A DNA stretch of 64,000 nucleotides. Origin: Brevifilum sp029548365 (lineage in GTDB: Bacteria > Chloroflexota > Anaerolineae > Anaerolineales > Anaerolineaceae). Shown one piece after another: positions 25,934 through 34,780 of this stretch. A program made the translations under genes and the position numbers. Each line of letters begins with the position of its first letter. Positions within the stretch are counted from its first letter, which is position 1. Under the pieces are notes generated by a model. The model did no database searches. It was not told the origin of the DNA and saw nothing but the letters and a program-made list of their open reading frames with translations. The stretch is from positions 62,001 to 126,000 of the forward strand of contig DAOSSA010000003.1 of the NCBI GenBank assembly GCA_035376985.1, in the 5' to 3' direction.

Positions 25934-26488
25934 TTATCCCGATAACTTTCCCAATAACGCCAGGATGGCTGGATCCAGCAATGATTCGGGCAGCTCTTGA
26001 GCGCGGTATTCATGTGCCCTAAGGGCACGCTCACGCAGCGTATGCCACAAAACTTCGCGTTCATCCTGGGATTTGACCACCAGGTCGTTGATCGTCTGCG
26101 CGTCCTGGAACATCTCGCCCGTGGTATAGAAGAAGGTGATCCGTTTCCAATCCCCAGCCGGGATGGGCTGTTCCAGTCGCTGCAGGGGGCCAATCTGCAG
26201 TTTGAAGTATTCCTCATCCGCGCGGGGATGGTCGGTTTCATCGCGAATCAAGTCGCGGCGCCGGGTCAATTCATGACCGAGGATCTCAGCCACGTAAGCG
26301 ATCTGCCAGCGCCCTGCACCTCCAAAGGATTGCGTCTGGTAAAAAGCCAGATAATCCACCGAGATGATCTTGGGCGCGCTTTTAAGCGGGATGCGATACC
26401 ATCCAAACAAGCGCGCAATATCGAAATCGCGCGGCGCAGGCAGTATCGCCACCAAAATTAATGCTGTTTCAGGCAGGATGTTGCTCAT
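25934..26488 (-). CDS. EVE/PUA-like domain protein of unknown function
   Basis: A 184-residue soluble protein. The order of motifs WYRIPLKSAPKIISVDYLAFY, then IAYVAEILG, then FFYTTGEMF resembles the PUA-fold EVE/ASCH group that reads modified bases in RNA or DNA: an aromatic YWRI-like start, a central V-A-E strand and an aromatic C-terminal strand. This is a pattern impression, not a profile match. The gene is alone, convergent with the cold-shock gene, and separated from the PLP-enzyme gene by a repeat-rich region. Confidence 0.5.
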   Translation of the reverse strand: MSNILPETALILVAILPAPRDFDIARLFGWYRIPLKSAPKIISVDYLAFYQTQSFGGAGRWQIAYVAEILGHELTRRRDLIRDETDHPRADEEYFKLQIGPLQRLEQPIPAGDWKRITFFYTTGEMFQDAQTINDLVVKSQDEREVLWHTLRERALRAHEYRAQELPESLLDPAILALLGKLSG

Positions 26489-26615
26489 GGCACTCCCTTT
26501 GTCTTTCGTCGGTATGCAAATTTTATCATGAAAGATTTGTTAGAGGTGAATGGTGAATTGTTAATAGTGATCCCACTTCTTCTTCCCCGATCTCGCTTGT
26601 CTCCAGACCGCCGAG

Positions 26616-26744
26616 TTGTGGGTTGGTTGAGCTAAGTTGTGAATATCAAACACATTCTTCTCTTCAGACCCCCCGGGGTTTTACAGATTGCCAGGCGCAC
26701 GTTCTCCATAAACCCCGGGGGTCTTAGCTTGTGGGTTGGTTGAG
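26616..26744. repeat. REP-like element: inverted repeat between direct repeats
   Basis: TTGTGGGTTGGTTGAG occurs at 26616-26631 and 26729-26744, and similarity extends several bases further on the right of each. Between them, AGACCCCCCGGGGTTTTA at 26666-26683 and TAAACCCCGGGGGTCT at 26709-26724 form a GC-rich hairpin with a 25-base loop. The arrangement looks like a small non-autonomous palindromic element with duplicated flanks. Confidence 0.55.
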
Positions 26745-26788
26745 TTAGGTGAATCCAAAAATCGCGCAACACTCCCTGTGCCCTGCAA

Positions 26789-26816
26789 GGGTATCGAGCG
26801 CTTGCGCTCGATACCC
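26789..26816 (-). terminator. Perfect hairpin downstream of the PLP enzyme
   Basis: GGGTATCGAGCGC/GCGCTCGATACCC, 13 bp with a 2-base loop, 17 bases after the stop codon at 26834. No T-tract follows, so it may stabilise the transcript end rather than terminate. Confidence 0.45.
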
Positions 26817-26833
26817 AAGTAGGAGCACCAATT

Positions 26834-28300
26834 TTAGAGCAACCCAACCCTATCGTTGAATTCTTTAATCTTGGTATCGATTTCGGGGATCTGCGCCTGG
26901 AGCTCGGTCCAGTAATCGCGCTGGTACCACATATCCTGGATTTCTTCATAGGTTTTACCCTGCTGCTCGACCCAGGTGTAATATTTCAGGTTGTGAACGC
27001 GCTTCTTTGCCATATAGGTCAGCTCTTCCATATAATCCGTAGTAACACCTTTCAGCCAGCGGGCATCATCAATGGCAGCATCTTTTTCAGTGTACTGACC
27101 CGCTTCTGTATGCAATTCTTCCAGGCGGCTTTCATAAAGCTCCATGCTGTCGGTCAGCATGGTGACGATGATATCGTTTTTCGTCAGCTCCAGGTATTTG
27201 GCAGCTTTGATCGCGCTGAGCAGGTTGATGGTGCTCGACAAACCCAACAAATCGAGGTTCTCGACCAGGTCTTCCGATATACCTTCTTTGACCAGGTAGG
27301 CTTTACCTTCTGGCTCGTTAAACAGGCGCGTCAGGTTCATAACCGCATTATCATCGACGGCAATGATTAGATCGGTGTTGGAGATATTGTGGATCCAGGG
27401 GACATGCTTATCGCCAATGCCTTCGACGCGATGGGCACCAAAGCCGTTCAACAGCAGCGTTGGACACTGCAGAGTCTCTACAGCGCCGATGAAGCTGGTT
27501 GGATAGAGTTGTTTCATGTAATCGCCGCTGGCGATTGTACCTGCTGAACCGGTGGCTGAAATCAAGCCCCGATACTCATCTCCGGGTCCTGCAATTTCAT
27601 TAACCAGTTCTTCAATCGCATGACCGGTGATGTCGTAATGCCACAGGTAATTGCCAAATTCATCAAACTGGTTGAAGATCATCACATCCGGGTCTGATTT
27701 GCGCAATTCCCAGGTCTTATCGAAGATTTCTTTCACATTCGATTCAGATCCAGGGGTCCTGATGATTTCTCCTGCGACATTTGCCAGCCACTCAAATCGT
27801 TCCTGGCTCATCTCTTCGGGCAAAATGGCGATCGATTCGCATGCCAGCAAGGCTGAATCATAGGCGCCTCCACGGCAGTAATTGCCGGTAGAAGGCCAAA
27901 CGGCTTTTTGATAGGTCGGATCAAACTGCCCGGTCACCAAACGCGGCACCAAACAAGCAAATGCCGCACCGACTTTATGAGAGCCAGTCGGCATCCACTT
28001 CCCTACCAAACCCACAATGCGGGCTGGTGTACCGGTTAAGCTTTCGGGAAATTCTAAATAATTCAGCCCACCAAATAAACCTCCGCTGGTTTTCGGCTCA
28101 TTGTACCAGGTGATCCGGAACAGGTTTCGCGGGTGAATGTCCCATAAACCAATACCTTTAAGCTCTTCTTTAATTTTCTCCGGAACCAGGCCTGGATTGC
28201 GCATTTGTTCAAAGGTTGGGATGATGATATTCCGCTCGCGAACACGCTGTACGGTTCGCTCAAGTTGGTCTGGATGCATGGTTAAATCGATTTTTGTCAT
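26834..28300 (-). CDS. TrpB-like fold-type II PLP enzyme, function unassigned
   Basis: A 488-residue pyridoxal-phosphate enzyme. The Schiff-base lysine is Lys109 in PTGSHKVGAAF, and PSTGNYCRGG and ATGSAGTIASGD are phosphate- and substrate-loop motifs of the tryptophan synthase beta/cysteine synthase fold. It is longer than cysteine synthase and lacks a TrpA partner. It has its own promoter region with a copy of the TTGTCWGACAA operator, tying it to the ureide/purine island upstream. In related clusters that slot is held by diaminopropionate ammonia-lyase (YgeX), so a beta-elimination on a diamino acid is a reasonable inference. Confidence 0.72.
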   Translation of the reverse strand: MTKIDLTMHPDQLERTVQRVRERNIIIPTFEQMRNPGLVPEKIKEELKGIGLWDIHPRNLFRITWYNEPKTSGGLFGGLNYLEFPESLTGTPARIVGLVGKWMPTGSHKVGAAFACLVPRLVTGQFDPTYQKAVWPSTGNYCRGGAYDSALLACESIAILPEEMSQERFEWLANVAGEIIRTPGSESNVKEIFDKTWELRKSDPDVMIFNQFDEFGNYLWHYDITGHAIEELVNEIAGPGDEYRGLISATGSAGTIASGDYMKQLYPTSFIGAVETLQCPTLLLNGFGAHRVEGIGDKHVPWIHNISNTDLIIAVDDNAVMNLTRLFNEPEGKAYLVKEGISEDLVENLDLLGLSSTINLLSAIKAAKYLELTKNDIIVTMLTDSMELYESRLEELHTEAGQYTEKDAAIDDARWLKGVTTDYMEELTYMAKKRVHNLKYYTWVEQQGKTYEEIQDMWYQRDYWTELQAQIPEIDTKIKEFNDRVGLL

Positions 28301-28318
28301 TTAGATTCTCCTATAAAT

Positions 28319-28349
28319 TTGTCTGACAATATTGTTAAGAAGTATTATA
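28319..28349 (-). promoter_or_regulatory. Promoter -10 with GntR-type operator ahead of the PLP enzyme
   Basis: The palindrome TTGTCAGACAA (28319-28329, read on the minus strand) lies 14 bases after TATAAT (28344-28349). This is nearly the spacing seen at 36.2 kb. ATAGGAG after the operator doubles as ribosome-binding site for the ATG at 28300. No good -35 hexamer is visible. Confidence 0.55.
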
Positions 28350-28384
28350 TCCACGGTACGGATATTATGATGCTTTCAATTAGT

Positions 28385-29332
28385 TTATTTATCATTAGCC
28401 GGCATTTCAGGTCCCTCTGCCACGATGTACAGGGGCCTGTTTTTAGCCTCATCATAGATGCGCCCGATGTACTCACCAATAATCCCCAGGCTGATCAATT
28501 GCACGCCGCCTAAAAACAGCACGACGATCAATGTGGTGGCCTGCCCCAACAGGGCTGTACCGGTGATCAGGCGCAAGATAGCCACCACCGGGATAGCTAT
28601 CACGCTAAACCCGGCGGCAATAAAACCGATATAAGTTGCCAGTTGCAGGGGAAAGTAAGAAAAACCAGTGACGGCATTCAAAGCCAGTTTGAACATCTTT
28701 TTGAAGGGGTACTTGGTTTCGCCAGCATAACGTGGCTGCCTTTTATAGGTGACGCCCACCTGCCTGAAGCCCACCCAGGCTGACATCCCACGCAGGAAGC
28801 GGTGCTTCTCGCGCATTTGCTGCATGACATGCACCACTTTCCGGTCTATCAGGCGGAAGTCCCCGGTATCCAGCGGGATTTTGACATCGGTGATCCGGTA
28901 GATCAGCCGGTAAAATATAGCCGCTGTAGTGCGTTTGAACCAGGTTTCACCTTCACGTTCTTCTCGCACCGCATACACAACTTCGTAACCCTCACGCCAT
29001 TTGGCAATCAAGTCGAGGATCACTTCGGGTGGGTCTTGCAGGTCAGCATCGATGATGATCACTGCCTCGCCCTGGCTGTAATCAATGCCAGCAGTCACCG
29101 CAATTTGGTGACCAAAATTACGGGCAAAGATGATCGGGCGCACGCGCGGATTATTCTCTGCCAATTTTCGTATTAACTCCGTGGAACCGTCTGTTGAGCC
29201 ATCGTCCACCAGGATTAACTCCCAGGGTTCACCAGTGCGATCCATTACGTCCTTAACCCGGTGATACAGTTCCGGGATATTTTCCAGCTCATTAAAGATG
29301 GGGGCAACGACAGTAAATTTTGGTGAGGTCAT
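28385..29332 (-). CDS. Family 2 glycosyltransferase, DPM1/GtrB-like
   Basis: A 315-residue membrane-associated glycosyltransferase that moves a sugar from a nucleotide donor to a polyprenyl phosphate. The GT-A domain shows VVAPIFNELENI, VDDGSTDGS, the metal-binding DADLQDPP and TGDFRLIDRKV. Two hydrophobic helices at about residues 230-300 anchor it, as in GtrB and DPM1-type synthases. It overlaps the threonine-synthase-like gene by four bases, so the two are translationally coupled although their functions seem unrelated. The donor sugar is not predictable. Confidence 0.85.
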   Translation of the reverse strand: MTSPKFTVVAPIFNELENIPELYHRVKDVMDRTGEPWELILVDDGSTDGSTELIRKLAENNPRVRPIIFARNFGHQIAVTAGIDYSQGEAVIIIDADLQDPPEVILDLIAKWREGYEVVYAVREEREGETWFKRTTAAIFYRLIYRITDVKIPLDTGDFRLIDRKVVHVMQQMREKHRFLRGMSAWVGFRQVGVTYKRQPRYAGETKYPFKKMFKLALNAVTGFSYFPLQLATYIGFIAAGFSVIAIPVVAILRLITGTALLGQATTLIVVLFLGGVQLISLGIIGEYIGRIYDEAKNRPLYIVAEGPEMPANDK

Positions 29333-30576
29333 CCAAGCTCCTTTTTTAACGCATCCAGTGTTGGCTCGATAATTGGCGCTGCAGCGACAACCTGCATGGC
29401 AGCTTTAATGTCTTTCAGTCCACTGCCGGTGTTGAGCACTAAAACAGGATCATCGGGTTTAATTAATTTTTCCTCAACGGCTTTGACCACGCCAGCGTAC
29501 GCCGTTGAAGCTGCCGGCTCGGCAAAGATCCCCACGCGACCCAATTCGACAATTGCCCCCAGAATAGCCTCGTCAGACACGGTCAGGTAGGTGCCGCCGG
29601 TTTCCGTTGCCGCGCGCACAGCCCGCAGACCATCACGCGGCAGGTCCACACAGATGCTGTCCGCCAGCGTTTCCGCATGAACGGGCTGGATATCCTCATC
29701 GCCGCGCCAAAAAGCATTGGCGACAGCAGCAGATCGGGTGGATTGCACACCGATGATGCGCGGCATTTTTTCCAACCAGCCCAGGGCTTGTAAATCCTTA
29801 AAGCCTTTGTGCACGCCAGATATGATATTTCCATCGCCCACCGAAATGAACAGGGTTAAAGGTTTGCTTTCCGCTGGCATGCGGCGAATCACCTGCTCCC
29901 AAATCTCAAAACCTGCTGTTTTCTTGCCCTCGGTGGTAAAGGGATTAAAACCGGTATTACGGTTATACCAACCAAAGGCTTGCGTCGCTTCAATGCTCAA
30001 ATCGAAAGCCTGGTCATAATTTCCATCCACCAGCAATACTTTAGCGCCAAAGATGATCAACTGGGCAATCTTGGCGGGTGGGGCGGTTCTTGGTGCAAAG
30101 ATGACCGCTTTTGCGCCCACTGCGGCAGCCATACCTGCCAACGCTGAGCCGGCATTGCCAGTTGAGGCAGCCACGGTAACCTCAGCGCCAATTTCTGCTG
30201 CACGAGCGACTACAATCGCGCTGGCTCGGTCTTTAAATGATGCGGTCGGGTTGGGGCTTTCGTCTTTGATCCACAAACTCTTCAAGCCAAGTTTTTCCGC
30301 TAAACGCGTGGTTTGATACACTGGAGTCCATCCCGCACGCCGCAGGGGTGTGCCAATGCCCCCCGGATCTGCCACGGGCAGCAAACTCAGGTAACGCCAT
30401 AACGATGACTCCGGCAAATCCATAAACTTCTTGGCAGTGTAACGGGCGTTGATGGCAGCGTAATCAAGGATGACATTCAGGTTTCCGCCGTCTGCCGGGC
30501 AGGTATAGGTCACCTCTTCAGGCCCATATTCAGCGCCGCACACCGAGCAGATATAATGTGAGAACTTGTGTTTCAT
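29329..30576 (-). CDS. thrC: Threonine synthase-like PLP enzyme
   Basis: A 415-residue fold-type II PLP enzyme that by homology converts O-phosphohomoserine to threonine. The N-terminus carries a zinc-ribbon-like pair CSVCG and CPADGG; the PLP lysine is in NPTASFKDRAS, and ASTGNAGSALAG binds the phosphate. These features match the archaeal/plant-like threonine synthases. The ATG at 30576 is preferred to the in-frame TTG at 30585. Its place inside a nitrogen-compound catabolic operon is odd for a biosynthetic enzyme, so a related substrate such as another 2,3-disubstituted amino acid is possible. Confidence 0.8.
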   Translation of the reverse strand: MKHKFSHYICSVCGAEYGPEEVTYTCPADGGNLNVILDYAAINARYTAKKFMDLPESSLWRYLSLLPVADPGGIGTPLRRAGWTPVYQTTRLAEKLGLKSLWIKDESPNPTASFKDRASAIVVARAAEIGAEVTVAASTGNAGSALAGMAAAVGAKAVIFAPRTAPPAKIAQLIIFGAKVLLVDGNYDQAFDLSIEATQAFGWYNRNTGFNPFTTEGKKTAGFEIWEQVIRRMPAESKPLTLFISVGDGNIISGVHKGFKDLQALGWLEKMPRIIGVQSTRSAAVANAFWRGDEDIQPVHAETLADSICVDLPRDGLRAVRAATETGGTYLTVSDEAILGAIVELGRVGIFAEPAASTAYAGVVKAVEEKLIKPDDPVLVLNTGSGLKDIKAAMQVVAAAPIIEPTLDALKKELG

Positions 30577-30658
30577 AAGTATCAATTTGTTAGTACCATC
30601 GTCAGCATAAAACCAGGTGGGCTGCTATCTGTTTGATTGCAGCCCAGCTTATTTGTGG

Positions 30659-31606
30659 TTAAGGAACGATCCATGTACCGGTTTTCCCTTCAAGGGCATC
30701 ACTGATGTGTTTCGGGTCGGTGATCAGGGCTTTCTTGCCGCCTTCATCAAAGAATTTGATGATCGCCTGAATTTTTGGCAGCATGCTTCCAGCAGCAAAA
30801 TGGCCCTCTTCCATATATTGTTTGGCTTCTGCAACGGTCATTTGATCCAGGAAAACCTGGTCGGGTGTATTGAATTTTAGAGCCACTTTTTCAACAGCAG
30901 TGCTGACAACGAATAAATCAGCCCTGATGTTAGCAGCCAACAGCGCCGAACCAAAGTCCTTGTCAATCACAGCTTCAATACCTGTAATCCGGCCAGCTTT
31001 GTCTTCCACCACCGGGATCCCGCCGCCGCCGACAGCAACAACAATGATTCCGGCTCGAATCAGGGTTTCGATCACCTTTGCTTCAACAATGCGGGTCGGG
31101 ATGGGTGAGGGGACCACACGCCGCCAGCCGCGGCCGGCATCTTCCACCACTGTCCAGCCTTCATTTTCGGCGCGTCGTTGGGCCTCTTCTTCATCCATAA
31201 AGGAGCCAATGGGCTTGGTCGGATTCTGAAAGGCGGGGTCGTTTTTGTCAACAATGGTTTGAGTTACGACAGCTGCGGCATCTTTTTGCATGCCGCGGTG
31301 TTTAAACTCATTCTGCAGCGCGTTTTGGAACATATATCCAATCGCGCCCTGGGTATCAGCACCGCAGTAATCTAACGGGACTTCGTGCATTTCATGCCGG
31401 GCAAGTTCTGAGCGGCGCAGGATAAAACCCACCTGGGGGCCGTTACCGTGCGTTATCACCACATCCCAGCCTTTTTGAATCATATCCACGATGTGTTTCA
31501 TCGTATCTCTGGCAGCCTCATACTGGTCCTGAACCGTTTGATGCGCCTTATCTTTGATCAGCGCATTACCGCCCACCGCAACGACTGCAATTCCTTGTCT
31601 TCCCAT
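30659..31606 (-). CDS. arcC: Carbamate kinase
   Basis: A 315-residue kinase of the amino-acid-kinase fold that makes ATP from carbamoyl phosphate and ADP, releasing CO2 and ammonia. The sequence shows VVAVGGNALI at the start, GWDVVITHGNGPQVG, VPSPIPTRIVE and VVAVGGGGIPV, all standard carbamate kinase motifs, over the usual length. It sits 39 bases downstream of the YgeW-type carbamoyltransferase, which would supply its substrate. No arginine deiminase is present, so its role is with ureides, not arginine. Confidence 0.93.
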   Translation of the reverse strand: MGRQGIAVVAVGGNALIKDKAHQTVQDQYEAARDTMKHIVDMIQKGWDVVITHGNGPQVGFILRRSELARHEMHEVPLDYCGADTQGAIGYMFQNALQNEFKHRGMQKDAAAVVTQTIVDKNDPAFQNPTKPIGSFMDEEEAQRRAENEGWTVVEDAGRGWRRVVPSPIPTRIVEAKVIETLIRAGIIVVAVGGGGIPVVEDKAGRITGIEAVIDKDFGSALLAANIRADLFVVSTAVEKVALKFNTPDQVFLDQMTVAEAKQYMEEGHFAAGSMLPKIQAIIKFFDEGGKKALITDPKHISDALEGKTGTWIVP

Positions 31607-31645
31607 ACGATTGATTGATCCTGTTCCTTTAAATTATTTAATAAA

Positions 31646-32626
31646 TTACGCCATCGTCAGAGCCATCACAGCCTTTTGCGCGTGCAGGCGGTTCTCTGCT
31701 TCATCAAATACGACAGATTGCAACCCATCCAACACTTCATCCGTCACTTCAATGTTTCGATCCGCCGGTAAAGGATGCATAAAGATGGCATCTTCTTTGG
31801 CCAGGGCCATTTTTCGTGCATCGGTGATCCAGCTCTCGTATTTGTTGGTCACCCTGGTGATTTCCGCAGGATCAGTGACGTTAACCAGGGGACCCCAGGA
31901 TTTGGCATAGACAATATCCGCATCTTTGAAACCTTCTTCCATGCTGTCAACAACATCAAAGCCGGTTTTGTACTTGCGGGCTTGCTCGCGCGCCTGATCC
32001 ATAATTTCGGGCATCAGATCGAACTCGGGTGGGTGAGCCAGAACCACGTCAAGACCAAAGCGGGGCATCTGCAGAATCAAAGATTGTGGAACAGAGATGG
32101 GTTTTGAATAGGAGGAGGCATAAGCCCAGGAAACAACGATCTTCTTTCCGCGCAGATCACGACCTTTCTTCTCCCAGATGGTCATCAGGTCTGCCAAACA
32201 TTGCGGCGGATGATAGACGTCACATTGCATACTCAGCAAGGGCACGCGTGCTGAACTGGCGACCTCGTTGAGGTAGCGGTTACCAATACCCCAATCACAT
32301 TGACGGATGGCGATGCCGTCAAAATAACGACCCAGAATTTCGCCAATTTCCGTTGCGGTGTCGCCATGAGAGATCTGAGTGGTCTGGTAATCAATAAAAG
32401 CAGCATGGCCTCCTAATTGAGCCATGCCCGCTTCAAAACTGCAGCGCGTCCGGGTGCTGGTGAAGAAAAATAACAATCCCAGGACTTTGTCGCGCAGGTA
32501 AGCGTGCGGCTGGCCGAGGGCGCGTTTCCTCTTAAGATCGAATGCGACATCTAAAACAGTTTCAACTTCTTCTTTACTGAAGTCAAGGTCGCTGATTAAA
32601 TCTCGTCCACGTAAATTTGTTTGCAT
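31646..32626 (-). CDS. ygeW: YgeW-type knotted carbamoyltransferase
   Basis: A 326-residue member of the aspartate/ornithine carbamoyltransferase family. The carbamoyl-phosphate loop is STRTRCSFEAG and the HPLPADR motif closes the second domain. The stretch TQISHGDTATEIGEILGRYF and a full-length knotted C-terminal domain are typical of the YgeW group rather than OTC or PyrB. Recent work on anaerobic purine degradation places this enzyme in phosphorolysis of a ureido compound (2,3-diureidopropionate was proposed) to give carbamoyl phosphate. The adjacent carbamate kinase fits that role. Confidence 0.88.
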   Translation of the reverse strand: MQTNLRGRDLISDLDFSKEEVETVLDVAFDLKRKRALGQPHAYLRDKVLGLLFFFTSTRTRCSFEAGMAQLGGHAAFIDYQTTQISHGDTATEIGEILGRYFDGIAIRQCDWGIGNRYLNEVASSARVPLLSMQCDVYHPPQCLADLMTIWEKKGRDLRGKKIVVSWAYASSYSKPISVPQSLILQMPRFGLDVVLAHPPEFDLMPEIMDQAREQARKYKTGFDVVDSMEEGFKDADIVYAKSWGPLVNVTDPAEITRVTNKYESWITDARKMALAKEDAIFMHPLPADRNIEVTDEVLDGLQSVVFDEAENRLHAQKAVMALTMA

Positions 32627-32684
32627 TTAAGGCTCCTTAGTTTAAAAATAGTGTTTTAACAATTTATTTTATTTAGATAAATCA

Positions 32685-33416
32685 TTATATTTCGAAACTT
32701 CCAATTTTCCTGACGACGTGCAGCTTGAAATAGCCCGGGAGAAAATAGCTGTAAGAAAAGTCTACCGGGTGACCTTCAACATCAAACAGCACACCCGACA
32801 ATAGCAGCAAGGTATCTCCCCGCTGGATGTCCAGGGCTTTTGCCACTTCTGAATGTGCATGGACTGCACTGATCTCGGTTTTGGATTCCGACAAAGGTGG
32901 ATTCACAACCTGGTTCAGAAGATCAAGCATCGAGCCAGTGAATTGGTCTTTAATCGTTTTCAGAGTAATGACATGGTCCGGTAAAATATCGATCAAATAC
33001 GCCACCGGTGCGTGATCGGTGATAATCACACGTTTGATTTGTAAAATAGGCGCCCCCACCCGCAGATGCAATTTTTCAGCCTGCATCTCATCTGCCAGTG
33101 CATGCTTGATATCCAGGGCGCCCATCGTGACATTCAGACCAATTTTCTTTGCCAGGGTTTCGATACTTTCCAGCACTTCAAGACCGGTTTCAATCACCTG
33201 GGTTGGTTTATCAACAAAAGTTCCCAAGCCCTGCCTGCGCCGAAGGAAACCCTGGCTTTCAAAAGTACGCATTGCCTCTCGCAAAGTCGCCCGCGAAACG
33301 CCTAACTCGCTCGCCAACTGGGGTTCTGAAGGCAATTTCGTTCCCTTAGGAGAATTTTCAATAATCTCCCTCAGGTTGTTTTGTAAACGGTGATATGTCG
33401 AAAGATCTGAACTCAT
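32685..33416 (-). CDS. GntR-family (HutC/UTRA) transcriptional regulator
   Basis: A 243-residue regulator. Residues 8-72 are the GntR winged helix (KLPSEPQLASELGVSRATLR, then GFLRRRQGLGTFV), and residues ~90-235 form a UTRA effector domain with the typical RVGAPILQIKRV and PVDFSYSYF segments. It lies between the YgeY-type hydrolase and the carbamoyltransferase, so it is the evident local regulator. The repeated palindrome TTGTCWGACAA at the island's promoters is a good candidate operator. TTGTACAA occurs in its own upstream gap. The ligand is probably a purine-breakdown or ureido intermediate. Confidence 0.88.
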   Translation of the reverse strand: MSSDLSTYHRLQNNLREIIENSPKGTKLPSEPQLASELGVSRATLREAMRTFESQGFLRRRQGLGTFVDKPTQVIETGLEVLESIETLAKKIGLNVTMGALDIKHALADEMQAEKLHLRVGAPILQIKRVIITDHAPVAYLIDILPDHVITLKTIKDQFTGSMLDLLNQVVNPPLSESKTEISAVHAHSEVAKALDIQRGDTLLLLSGVLFDVEGHPVDFSYSYFLPGYFKLHVVRKIGSFEI

Positions 33417-33473
33417 GTTTTATTTGGTTTCGTTGTACAATCGTTTTTCCAGGCTGTCATTCACAAAACGAAA

Positions 33474-34691
33474 TTATTGTGATCTTTCTTTAATCAAATG
33501 GCTGATCAGGGCATAAAATTCGGTCGCCTTGACCACATCGTTCAGGTTCACGCTATCCACATTTGTGTGCGCGGTTTCCTCATCGCCAGGGGCAAAGCCA
33601 ATCGAGGGGATGCCAGCTTTGCCAGCCCAGTAGATGCCATTGGTGGAAAAATTCCATTTACTGGCGGGAAGATCGGGCAGCCCAATTCTCTGCATGGCTT
33701 CGAGTCCCGCCTGCACAAGGTGGTGATCTTCATCCAATACCCAGGCCGGGAAGTATTTATCAACTTCGAAGACAAAGCCGGTGTATGAAGGCTCATCGTA
33801 AAACAGCTCTTCAAGGGTGATTAGATCGCGGGATTCTTCGGGAATCAGAGCCTGGATTTGTGCGAAGGCCTCTTCTTTTGTCTCACCAAAGGTTAATCGC
33901 CGGTCAATATAGATCACCGCTTCATCGGGGACGGCATTGATGGAAGGTGTCTTAACTTCCATATCTGACACAGTGATTTTTCCATGCCCAAGGAAATCGT
34001 GATCGCCTAACTCTGGCTCCAGGTCACGAATGCCTGCAATGACGGGCAATAACAGGTAAATCGCGTTGATTCCCAGGTGGTTGGAGGCAGCATGTGCTGA
34101 ACGGCCCTTGGCGGTCATCTTTAACTCGATTCTGCCTTTATGACCGCGATAAACCTGCATTTTTGTGGGTTCGCCAATGATGACATAATCCGGCTTAATC
34201 GCAGGATCCACTTCAACAAAAGTGTTGGGAGAAATCCCGTCGCACCATTCCTCCATATTACCGAAGTAATACGCGGTCCAACCTTCCAGCAAGCCCATAT
34301 CGCGGGCGATAGCCATGCCATAAACCATCCCGGGTGTAGAGCCTTTTTCGTCACAGGCGCCGCGGGCAAACAGAACCCCGTCTTCAACCTTGCCGATGAA
34401 TGGATCCCATTCCCATGATTCGGGGTCGCCGATCCCAACCGTATCGATATGCGAGTCAAATACGATAATGCGCTCACCGTCTCCGATGCGACCTATGATG
34501 TTGCCCATCTTGTCGTTACGGACCTCATCAAATTTCAATTTGTTCATTTCTTCGGCAATGCGTGCACCGACCGGGCCGATCTGATTTTCCACGCTTGGAA
34601 TGGCAACAATGTCGCGAAGGAATTGGAGGATCTCTTCCCGCTGCTCCTCAACCTTGCTTTGAATTTCTTTTATGATTGATTCGTTGTTCAT
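33474..34691 (-). CDS. ygeY: YgeY-type M20 metallohydrolase, selenium-metabolism linked family
   Basis: A 405-residue di-zinc amidohydrolase of the M20/ArgE-DapE family. Metal-binding motifs are visible: FDSHIDTVGIGD, the ARGACDEKG stretch, the catalytic GNMEEWCDG and TAHTNVDSV near the C-terminus. The sequence and its neighbours (YgeW-type carbamoyltransferase, carbamate kinase, 8-oxoguanine deaminase) match the YgeY group, which is found in genomes with selenium-dependent purine hydroxylases. It would hydrolyse an N-carbamoyl or related amide bond in the ureide pathway. A selB gene in this window is consistent with selenium use. Confidence 0.85.
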   Translation of the reverse strand: MNNESIIKEIQSKVEEQREEILQFLRDIVAIPSVENQIGPVGARIAEEMNKLKFDEVRNDKMGNIIGRIGDGERIIVFDSHIDTVGIGDPESWEWDPFIGKVEDGVLFARGACDEKGSTPGMVYGMAIARDMGLLEGWTAYYFGNMEEWCDGISPNTFVEVDPAIKPDYVIIGEPTKMQVYRGHKGRIELKMTAKGRSAHAASNHLGINAIYLLLPVIAGIRDLEPELGDHDFLGHGKITVSDMEVKTPSINAVPDEAVIYIDRRLTFGETKEEAFAQIQALIPEESRDLITLEELFYDEPSYTGFVFEVDKYFPAWVLDEDHHLVQAGLEAMQRIGLPDLPASKWNFSTNGIYWAGKAGIPSIGFAPGDEETAHTNVDSVNLNDVVKATEFYALISHLIKERSQ

Positions 34692-34780
34692 TTTCTTTTT
34701 AGTTCTCCTTTTAGTTATAAAAACTTGTTTATTAAAAACACTGGAACCCAGTATTTACACGCAATGAAACGAAACCCTGA

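Larger units (their letters stand above)
26489..26833. other. Repeat-rich intergenic region
   Basis: 345 bases with no supported gene. It contains a 16-bp direct repeat, a GC-rich inverted repeat between the copies, and a perfect hairpin just beyond the PLP-enzyme stop codon. These are listed separately. Confidence 0.6.
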
